Assembly: GCA_963969495.1 (NCBI GenBank) | Contig: OZ018320.1 | Location: forward strand, 75,924,162 to 75,988,161 | Direction of reading: 5' to 3' | DNA: 64,000 nucleotides | Source of the DNA: Ceratothoa steindachneri | Lineage: Eukaryota; Arthropoda; Malacostraca; Isopoda; Cymothoidae | Shown: in pieces, positions 55,950-64,000 of the stretch | Numbering within the stretch: position 1 is the first letter of the stretch | Layout of the letters: every line of letters begins with the position of its first letter | Made by a program: the position numbers and the translations under genes | The notes under the pieces: generated by a model | The model's input: the letters and a program-made list of their open reading frames with translations, nothing else | What the model was told of the DNA's origin: nothing | Database searches by the model: none

Positions 55950-56738
55950 TCTTTAAAAAAAAGGCGAAAATGAGAATAAGAACAACTATAAGTCCAGCAA
56001 TCTCCTATCGGCAACATAAATTAATTACAAGACTCACACTCAACCACCTAACCCAAATCCCGCAAGATGGGGATGAAACTTTTATAGTGTCCTTTCCAAA
56101 AGACGAAGCGATTGAAAACCGAGGGGAATGACCCATTTAATGCAAACCTTGAAAATTCTAAAAGGGAATTGATTCAGCTGTGGAAGAGATACTTGACTCA
56201 AGTCAGTGTTGAAAGATTGTTTTCTTCCTTGAAATCTATAAAATCAGATCTTAGAACTTCAATTAAGCAAGATCTTGCAGAAGCTATATTATTTCTAAAA
56301 AATAATTAAATAAATTTTTAGTCTTTGTTTTTTTGTTCTTTCAGAAAAAGATTTATAGGTATGATTATTTATTTATTTTCTTTGGGGGTGGAGGGGGGTT
56401 ATGCACATATACATATATTAGGATATATTTTCTCTTTAAAATTTTCATTTAAATTCTGCATATCAGGAATATTTTTCTTTTGAAATGTCCCAAAACTGAA
56501 TTTGGTTTTGTTTTATAAATAAAATTTTCAAATGGCAAACTTTAATTTATTTAATCACTTAAGCTGATAATTTATAAAATAGGAATTGGATAAATCGGCA
56601 GATAATAAACTCAAAAAGATGGAAAGCCATCATCGCAGTTTTCATGCAATAAAGGATTTTTAAGATTATTAGATAAAACCCACTGTTGGAGTCGGGAGTC
56701 GGAGTCGGAGTTTTAGCCTATCGACTCCACAGCCCCGC
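55950..56738 (+). mobile_element. hAT relic: transposase C-terminus and right end
   Basis: The frame at 56112-56309 ends with SVERLFSSLKSIKSDLRTSI and LAEAILFLKNN, the conserved C-terminal dimerisation block of hAT transposases. Preceding sequence is frame-shifted. About 400 bases on, GGAGTCGGAGTCGGAG (56700) and a terminal GACTCCACAGCCC (to about 56737) look like subterminal repeats and a hAT right end of the GGGCTGTGGAGTC type. The left end was not found. This is a different element from the surrounding 11-kb shell. Confidence 0.7.
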
Positions 56739-56797
56739 TCACCACACACACAGCCGATTGCAACACTACTTTCTTTTATCTCTCGTCTTCGTAGCAC

Positions 56798-56798
<1 letters not shown>

Positions 56799-56838
<40 letters not shown>
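56799..56838. repeat. (AC)n microsatellite, 40 bp
   Basis: Uninterrupted AC dinucleotides. Confidence 0.98.
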
Positions 56839-56840
<2 letters not shown>

Positions 56841-56891
56841 CCTGTTCCAAGGAACCCTGCCGATGGGACTCTATATATACATACCTCTAAC

Positions 56892-56940
56892 GTGGAACAG
56901 GTTCCTCTGCACCCCCCACCCCCCCGGGGGGGGGTTCCAC
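56892..56940. repeat. GC-rich hairpin with C/G homopolymer stem
   Basis: GTGGAAC (56892) is inverted as GTTCCAC at the right edge. Inside, a run of seven C directly abuts a run of nine G. The homopolymer junction is also a likely assembly-error site. Confidence 0.6.
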
Positions 56941-57218
56941 TTGAAGGCTGTCTGGTGTAAGAGACATAATACTTCCCGACACCTCTCCCGAAAGAGGACC
57001 GACCCTTGATGCCCTCGTGCTCACCAGCGATTGTTATACCGACCTTTATGTCTATTTCATTATCCGGTCGGGATCCGTCTGGATAAAGGTAGGTTGACGA
57101 ACCACTACTACTACACTCATTAAACATCGTTTCTGTTATAAGAACACCACAAAATAAAGGATATAATAAAACTAAGCAAAATATACTTTCCTACACAAAA
57201 GGGATGTGTATGTATGGT

Positions 57219-57292
57219 GTCCGACTGGTTAGCGTGGTCACCTGAAAAGCGAAGATCGCTCGATTGCATAGGTTCGAACCCCACCTCTCACG
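57219..57292 (+). ncRNA. tRNA-like pol III segment, probable SINE head
   Basis: An A-box-like TGGTTAGCGTGG (57226-57237) and a B-box GGTTCGAACCC (57271-57281) are correctly spaced (33 bases). Acceptor and T stems do not pair well, so this is not a functional tRNA gene. A tRNA-derived SINE head or tRNA relic is most likely. No clear SINE body or poly(A) was defined. Confidence 0.5.
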
Positions 57293-58149
57293 TGTAAACT
57301 AGTTTATGTCATTTTATTCTTTCCTCATTCTCTTTTTATCTATGATCCTTGTTTCTTTTTTCCCCCCAACAAGAGAAAAGAAGTCGCATCTGTATCTTTC
57401 GTATTTCCTATGGGTTAATGAGCACATGCTCTCCTACATCTACCTACAAGATCGTTATGTGGGCTGCACAAGGTGCCTCCCCCGCCATCCCTCACCAAGT
57501 GTTTACAACCGTGCTTGATGAGATTTTCAGAACTTGGGAGTGAGCACCAACGGGAATCAAAATAAATGGGGGATATTTATGTGACCTTCTCCTTGGTGAT
57601 GCCTTCGTATCCTTAGCCTCATTCCAGAAGAAGTGCAGCTTATTATAATAGAATTGATCACAAATCGCCTATAGTTGACCAGATATTAGGAAAGAAATAT
57701 GGATCAATCGTTGTACAGAGGACTAACTTGGATTGACGATCAAAACTTTAGAGCAGGTACAAGAATACTGAAGATATTTTGTAGCTCCTGATAAGAGCAT
57801 GGAAATGAAATTTATGTGAAGCATAAAATTAGTCTGGATAGCTGTAGGAAAGCTCAGCTCCACCTTTAGATGCGAACTGCCGCTTTGCTTAAAACGCAAA
57901 GTATTCAATCAATGCATTTGGACGACTCGGAGTAAAAAATAGAACAATACATGGTTGAAATTTCCCGCTTTGCAGAAAAGTAATGCATGGATAAGAACCC
58001 AAAGGCGATAGAACTAAAGTAAGAGTTTGGAAGTTAAAATGAACGTGAGTGCTGGAAGAATTGACAGAAGAGATCCGAAAGAAGTCTTAAACTGGACACT
58101 TTATAAAGAGACACAAATAGACGTAAGCAAAGTTTTCACACAGAACCTA
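57293..58149. other. No gene recognised
   Basis: Short unrecognised frames only. Confidence 0.4.
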
Positions 58150-58399
58150 TAAAAAATCATCAACTAAATACTCTACACCACACTGGACTCCGACTAAAAA
58201 ATATCCTTGCCAACATCCACACAGGGCAATATTCCACGCCAAGCTGGCACAAACACCCGATATACAGAACGACATTCCCCAAGGATCCGTTCTATCCCTC
58301 AATCTATTCAACCTTTTCGTCCATACTTCTACCACGAGATTCGAACATCCCACTCTTCAGCTATGGTAATTACTTCACTATCTTCCACAATACTATAAG
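58150..58399 (+). pseudogene. LINE RT relic, part before the pogo-like insertion
   Basis: The plus strand reads DIPQGSVLSLNLFNLFVHTS (58270-58330), the PQGS box of an RT, followed by a stretch leading to a degraded YADD-like DDFTIFHN (about 58365-58392), where the pogo-like element interrupts. Same family as 6840-7629. Confidence 0.7.
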
Positions 58400-58401
58400 T
58401 A

Positions 58402-61063
58402 GGTGAAGGTGGGGTAAGACGAACCCATGTGGTGAGATGGAACCCCCCATCTAATCCTAACCAGAAAGGACAAGGTTCAGATTGTGGCTGCTAGATATTC
58501 TTCACGTCCTCCATAAGTGATGTATTTGCAGGCAGAGTCACACTCAGTAGTCCATTTGCGCTCAGGAGGGAAAGTTACGTTTTTCATGGTGCTGATGTTA
58601 TTCGTACCAGGTAAGATACTGGGTTGTTTGCATTGACATATTAGCTATAATGACTTACTATTTATACTGCATATGCCCATTTGTGTGTACATTATAGGTA
58701 TGTGTCATAAATTGCTATACAAAACATGGATAATCTGTTGAAAATTTCTGAGATTGAATATTTACTTTGGGGGTAAGGTGGAACCCATGGGGTTCCTACC
58801 CCTCACCCTAAATATTTCACAAACCTGTAGCATTTTCTTTATAGATGCCCTGGAAATACGTGAGAGTCAGTGGTAGAGGAAAATAGAATGAGGCACCTAT
58901 AAACAGTGCAATAGCTGCAGTTAGAGAAAAAAAAAGATGGGCTTGAAAAAAGCCTCAAAAGAATTCAATGTGCCCAAGAATACTCTCGGTCGCCGTGTTA
59001 GAGATAAAAATAACATAGCAACTGGTTCAACAAAGGTAAGAAACTACCTAGCACATGCTAAAGTTAACTATCTTGCCTAGCACTTCCTGAACGTTTAACC
59101 TTTTTGAATGACTTATGCATTGATTCCTGTTAACCTTTGTCTTTAATGCTTCCTGTTTTTTGTCCTGCAATATTTTGTTTCGTCATATTTTTTTTAATTC
59201 AAACTTCTAACAAATTACATCTGTCTTATTTTTCCAGATGCTTGGCCCCATCAGGACGGTATTCAGTGCTGCACAAAAAGCAAAATGGAGGAATGATTTT
59301 TTGGACTGACTACAAAAGATGTTCCCTACATTGCATTTCATGCAGCGGAAAGAATAACGTGGGCCACATATTTAACAAAATGGTGAGATCTTGCTACGAA
59401 ACAGGTTTCTTCATTTCATGCTTAGTTTACATCCTAGTATGATTCGCATATGAGTTTGCCTTTATTCCAATTACAGCACCTGTTTCTGTCTTTTAACCAG
59501 GTTGGACTTGCTGGTAAAGACTGGTTACTAGGCTTCCAACGGCGCCACCCAGAACTTGCAATTCGAACTCCAGAACCAACTTCTGCTGCTCGAGCAAGAT
59601 GTTTCAATCAGACAAATATTGATAAGTTTTTTGACATCTTATCTTGAGTGCAAGTAGAGCATTCCTTTCCTCCACACAGAATTTTTAATGTCGATGAGAC
59701 ATGTGTTACAACGGTGCAGACGAAGCCTACAAGAATCCTCGGTCTTCGGGGTAAAAAACAGGTTGGTGCACTGACTTCTGGTGAAAGGGGAGTTTTAGCT
59801 ACAGCAGTTTGCTGCATGTCTGATGGGGGCCTGTTTGTTCCACCTTTCCTCATCTTTCCACGAGTTCGAATGAAGCAAGAACTGAAGGATGGTACTACTC
59901 CAGCAACTGAATTTGCATCCCATCCATCTGTATGGATGCAGCTCTCAATTTTCACTGAATGGTTTCTTCACTTTCTAGCTCACACCCAGCCATCAGTGGA
60001 TGATCCAGCATTATTGATTACGGATGGCCACATGACTCACATAAAGAATCTTGTTGTCATAAGTCTTGCCGGAGACAATTATGTCATGATTGCCATTTTG
60101 CTCCACATTGTAGTCACTGAATGCAGCCACTGGATGTTTCCTTCATGAAACCACTGAATGCCTACTATGTGAGGGCTATTGAAACATTCCTCAGGAACAA
60201 TCTTGGCAGGCAGGTGACCATCTACAAACTAAGTGCAGTTTGGAGAGGCCTATTTACAGGCTGCTATTCTAAACACAGCCATCAATGGATTTAAGAAAAC
60301 AGGAATTTGGCCATCGAATAAGCATGTTTTCGTTGAAGCTGACTTTTTACCTGCCCACCTCCACAGATATTCCATTAAATGGTGAACAGGAAGAAGAAGA
60401 TCCGGGCGTCCCAGTTGCCCCTACAATCATGACTACTGAGAATGAACCTGAATTGGAAGTAGCTGATGAACCAGAACACCCAAGTGCTGTGCCTGAAGCT
60501 GTAGCACCAAACGTGACTCGGAACCTGTTCAGACCAGGTCGTTCACCCCAGGAAATAATTCCCCTGCCAAAGGTGGCCACAACTACACGAAAGAAGAGAA
60601 ACAGGTCTCAAGGGCGAGCTCTTATTATGACAGCATCCCCATATAAGAAAGAGCTAGAGTCAGAAATTCAGAATAAAAATCAAAAAGAACTCACTCTAGC
60701 AAAGAAGTGCAAAGAGAGAGAAGCAAAGAAGAAACCAGAAAATCTAGCATCCAAAGAACGAAGGACTCATACAGGAGTAAAATCGGCAATGTACATGGGT
60801 ACAGGATGATGAGGAAAATAGTTTTCTATGTCATTTGTGCCAGTAAAGATATGTTTCTTTGTTTTAAAGTTGGTGGCATTAAAATAGATTTTTTTAACAT
60901 TCCGTGTTTCAATCTTTTCCTCCAAAAACCATGACCAGGGTGCGTAGTGTAATCATAACACACCAAAGCACCACCACAACCCCTAAAACCTCACAAAATT
61001 ATATAAATGTGGTTTCTAGACTCGTTCTTTTGTTAAGTAGTCCGTCTTACCCCTACCTTTCCC
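58402..61063 (+). mobile_element. Pogo/Tigger-like DNA transposon, 2.66 kb
   Basis: Left end GGTGAAGGTGGGGTAAGACG; right end in reverse complement GGGAAAGGTAGGGGTAAGAC: about 24-bp terminal inverted repeats with few differences. TA target duplications at 58400-58401 and 61064-61065, as for the Tc1/mariner superfamily. An internal copy of the motif GGGGGTAAGGTGGAACCCA lies at 58770. It encodes a pogo-type transposase and splits a LINE RT relic whose reading resumes at about 61090. Confidence 0.88.
58845..60846 (+). pseudogene. Pogo/Tigger-like transposase with apparent introns, degenerate
   Basis: Exon 1 (58845-59035): MPWKYVRVSGRGK start and an HTH with KKASKEFNVPKNTLGRRVRD, ending at donor AAAG/GTAAG. 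Exon 2 (59238-59382): IRTVFSAAQKAKW and, one frame over, LTTKDVPYIAFHAAER, between acceptor TTTTTCCAG and donor ATG/GTGAGA. Exon 3 from 59501: GLAGKDWLLGFQRRHPELAI (CENP-B-type HTH), FNVDETCVTTV (first catalytic Asp), ALLITDGHMTH (second Asp), then frame changes to MQPLDVSFMKPLNAYY, INGFKKTGIWP and TASPYKKELESE, plus a short Cys cluster before TAA at 60844. Several stops and frame changes. The family cuts and pastes its element at TA. Intron positions follow splice-site and homology reasoning only. Confidence 0.85.
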
Positions 61064-61065
61064 TA

Positions 61066-61960
61066 TATCCAAGCAGCTCGTAACTTTATATCCCAAAATT
61101 CGAATGTTGGTTGCAACCTAACCTAATAATCATCTCACCTTCAAAATCCCCCGTTACCTCTTCACACACTGGAGTACAACATCCCCACCCCCTATCAGCC
61201 TCACAGTCCCCTTAACGAAAGTACCTCCAGTTCTCGGCGTCATACTCGATACATGACTAACATTTCGACCACACGAGAAAAGTTCACATAAAAAAATAAC
61301 ACACACAGCGAGTACTCACAGGAACCATATTACACATCCAGACAGTATTATCTTTCCCTCACTCGCCACTGCCACCTACCTACACGCTGAACAGCCAATC
61401 TCGCACACACTGACCTCCACACAATACACAAAACCAAGCTCTCTGCCTCGCCTAGGAATGCACCCACAGTAACCCACTCCACTACTACCTTCTTAAACAA
61501 AGATCGTGGCCATTTACCACTTTCCTTACGTCCGGAGACGCAATTTCACACCCATTACATTATATAAATACCCCTACCATCCCACTTCGATACATTGGCA
61601 AAAGTTCAAGAAAAAAGTACGCAGAAACTCCCAGGAATGCAATCTCCTCTTAACCCAGAAAGCAATCCACATAGACACACACACACATCGCAGAATAGCA
61701 TCCAATCTCTCAGTACAAACCACCACTTTCACGCCATTCTACCAGATATTGCTAAGGTTTCAATGCGGTTATCACCCCAAACTAAATACAACACTGGCAT
61801 GAAAGATAGTCATCTGCTCCCGTTGCATCCTGAAAACAGATACAGCTAGACACACATTCACAGCATGTCCAGACACAAGCACACCACACAAAACCCGCGA
61901 CTCCAAGCAGTTTCGGCTTCTCTTCAATCATAGAATAAGCAACAAGTAGAAGGAAACAGC
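61066..61960 (+). pseudogene. LINE RT relic, part after the pogo-like insertion
   Basis: Continues 58150-58399. ISPSKSPVT-like text (about 61130), PPVLGVILDT (61217-61247, the ILGVTLD block), then the C-terminal region YINTPTIPLRYIG, ITPNLNTTLA-like and a tail with RHTFTACPD (about 61850-61876), reminiscent of the C-terminal CCHC of non-LTR ORF2. Frame changes throughout. Confidence 0.65.
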
Positions 61961-63278
61961 AGTGGAGAAAGAAGGAAAAGGGGTACATTGGAGAATGCTT
62001 CCTCGTGTTGTCCCGATATTTGCTTCTAGAATGTTTGGGTGTAGAATGATCTCCCGCTGTTATCCTCTCCTCCCCGCCTCCCTTACTGTCTCCAAACTGT
62101 CCAAGGTTCATATTAGAGTTCATGGATGGATGCAGTACTAACAGATACCACAATGGTTCTGCAAACCTAATTACTATAAGAATACTTAAGGACTTTAGCA
62201 CTGCCCCCACCTCATCACCTTGCTAGAGAGATGTATGCATGAATCAAGCACTTTATTAGATTGGTGAAGATTAGATTTTTATGGATTGGTTGTTAATCTA
62301 ATGTACGGTTTAGTAGTGAATAAAATCCTTTATTCATACTTCTTTCACTGTTATCATGTAAAGGGTTGTTGCCTGCAGGAATAGTCTACTTGAGCGGAAT
62401 TCCAGTGTTTTCATCTTCGAGTTGTAAAGGTGCCAGGGAAAGAAATGCGCGACCGCAAAACCTTCTGAACCCCATGAACAATGATTCTCTCTATGATTCC
62501 CTTTTTATTTGTATGAATAGCATAAAAAAATTCAAGGTTCAAATTATCCATTGCACGGGACAATATAACGGCAAACTTTCCGGATGATGAGTTGAAAGAT
62601 TTAAAAAGTTGTCGAGCTAAACATCGTGAATGCTATAAAATTAGGGCGGTGCGTGGGAACGGACCCAGGGACGGCTTAATTCAATTTACACATTAAACGT
62701 TAGTTCTGGACGAGATGAAATCTGAAGGATTTGGAACTCGTCACCCTGTCCTTCCACGCCATGATTGCGGCAAATCACTTTGTAGAGGAATTAGTGGGAC
62801 GTTTTTCGCTTGATTCAAACCCGCGTCTCCGATGGATTTCCTTTTGTACCTATTTGAGGCAGATCCAACCTAAAGCCATTTTGAGTCGAGATTCGTCCAG
62901 ATGGTGCAATGCAAGGAGGGTGCGAGTGCGAGGTCTCCGGATATTTCCTCAATGTGTAGTGAGGAGGAGGATTTAGTCAAAGAGGATTTCAATGAACTGT
63001 TTTTTTAGGATTGTATCAGACAATATACATATTCACCCCGTTCTTCCTTTTAAAGGGAGATAGTTTTTATTGAGCTTCCTTTTGCATTTTTTGTTCCGTA
63101 TTGATTTCGAGAGATGACATTGCGAACGAGATAGGATGTAAAAAGGAACTGGACTTCTTTGACACAGTAAAAGGGATAAGCGACGAAGGAATCTATGATT
63201 GGTCGTGGCAATGCCCTTGTTGATTGTCGCCATCTTGAGATCTTAATCTTAAAATTAGTGTGTGATTATCCTCTAAGG
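61961..63278. other. No confident gene; weak MITE-like inverted repeat at 62232-62344
   Basis: ATGAATCAAGCACTTTATTA is imperfectly inverted at the other side of a ~112-bp segment, with an inner perfect ATTAGATT/AATCTAAT. No target duplication was established. Frames at 62366-62587 and 62731-62976 are unrecognised. Confidence 0.35.
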
Positions 63279-64000
63279 CAGTGGTGCACAACTAAAAATA
63301 GCTGGCGGACCAAATTCCTTTTCCATGATTTATCAGCGGACCGAATAGGAAAATAAAAACGAGCAATTCTCACATTACTTTATATTTCTAAACTCATTGT
63401 TCGAATTGCATTTTAAAACTTATTTTCCCTTTGCCGCAAATCCACTCGTTTGAAGCCGTTGTTGTTCCACCAATTTCCTCACGTTTGCTTCCAATGGAGA
63501 TATTGCGATTCTCAACACTGCGTCAAGATGTTCATCTGTTATCTTGGATCGATGCTTCGATTTATTGACATTCATGATCGAAAACGACTGCTCACAAGTA
63601 TATGTGGACCTAAGCTTTACAGCCTAAAACTTAGCATTTGTAAGCAGCTTTGGATATAATTTTGCATTGAGACGCCGATGGAACTCGATGAGAGAGTAAT
63701 CTTAAAAGCAGGTCTTCAAATTTGAATCAGCTTGCAGATCCAGGAGTTCAAGTTGGGTCGCTGGATGCACGAGCTCTTCGTAATCTACTCTGAATGGGTC
63801 CTGAAAGAGTGCAAGCTCTTCTTCCCTCCCAGATGTTTCTAAGAATCGTTTCACGAAATTATTTTCAAGAACATTACGTTGTTTTGTGTATTTCTTAAAA
63901 TCTGGAACAAAATCCATATTATCAATGATAGGTTTTAGTCCAAGAAACTTGGACATCACGAAGTAAATCTGTAATGAGCTGATTACGACCTTGCATTTTG
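63279..64000 (-). mobile_element. Second Buster-type hAT, 3' part, cut by the window edge
   Basis: Terminal repeat CAGTGGTGCACAACT begins at 63279, preceded by CTCTAAGG (63271-63278), a likely 8-bp duplication with TA at its centre like that of the element at 9238. Coding sequence of a related transposase follows on the minus strand. The other end is outside the window, so the duplication cannot be checked here. Confidence 0.8.
63420..64000 (-). pseudogene. hAT transposase C-terminal half (ZBED5/SCAND3-like), partial
   Basis: From the right edge: KMQGRNQLITDLLRDV, then one frame over MSKFLGLKPIIDNMDF, ELALFQDPFRVDYEEL, ATQLELLDLQADSNLK (63760-63705), then the dimerisation region STYTCEQSFSIMNVNKSKHR (63610-63555) and TDEHLDAVLRIAISP (63545-63500), ending with TAA at 63420. 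This is the typical C-terminus of Buster-type hAT transposases. At least one frame change (about 63955) and one in-frame stop (about 63630) are present. It also resembles domesticated vertebrate relatives, but the adjoining terminal repeat points to a transposon. Confidence 0.85.

Noticed and set aside
61782..62210. 142-codon minus-strand frame with a Cys-rich hydrophobic C-terminus
   Set aside because: Its C-terminal half is antisense to the RT relic's plus-strand tail and the remainder has no recognisable feature.

Overview
The window is repeat-dominated eukaryotic DNA with no bacterial traits: no operons or Shine-Dalgarno sites, a modest AT bias, microsatellites and minisatellites. Nearly every coding signal I recognise belongs to a transposable element. 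The mix (Buster- and Ac-type hATs, pogo-, Tc1- and mariner-type DNA elements, and I-, CR1- and L2-type non-LTR retrotransposons) suggests an invertebrate, probably an arthropod. That taxonomic guess is inference only. I found no rRNA gene, no convincing tRNA gene, no CRISPR array and no certain host gene. One 168-base open exon-like block at 24815-24982 is the best host-gene candidate.

Layout. 1-9 kb: a 30-bp minisatellite at the edge; a fold-back-like element (516-3290) with ~300-bp inverted arms; then a ~275-bp inverted-repeat pair (4602-4878 / 8816-9069) enclosing an L2-like RT relic, which holds a second LINE relic, which holds a 232-bp mariner-type MITE. 9.2-12.4 kb: a complete Buster-type hAT with 8-bp target duplications and a decayed transposase. 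12.4-22.4 kb: unassigned DNA, a CAC-rich simple repeat, a five-copy ~127-bp tandem array, an 83-bp MITE, and a broken-up relic of an I-like retrotransposon related to the full-length copy at 46-53 kb. 22.4-35.9 kb: mostly unassigned DNA with a mariner fragment, a Tc1-like element (29319-30543), another Tc1/mariner DNA-binding fragment and several minisatellites. 36-43 kb: L2-type RT relics and a nearly complete CR1/L2-like retrotransposon whose ORF1 joins a Cys-rich N-terminus to an SGNH esterase domain.

43.9-55.2 kb is the structural centrepiece. A 21-bp minisatellite is split by an Ac-type hAT (43875-55175, 8-bp duplication TTCATAAA). That hAT is in turn split by a 6.9-kb full-length I-like retrotransposon on the minus strand (46121-53058, 13-bp duplication, poly(A) tail) carrying gag zinc knuckles, endonuclease, RT, RNase H and a C-terminal zinc cluster. 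55.9-64 kb: a hAT C-terminal relic, a tRNA-like pol III segment, a pogo/Tigger-like transposon (58402-61063, TA duplication, apparent introns) inserted into an RT gene, and the 3' part of a second Buster-type hAT running off the right edge.

The genes do not form a pathway. They are independent mobile elements, and their nesting gives a relative insertion history. All recognised element ORFs except the CR1 ORF1 esterase segment carry stops or frame changes in this assembly.
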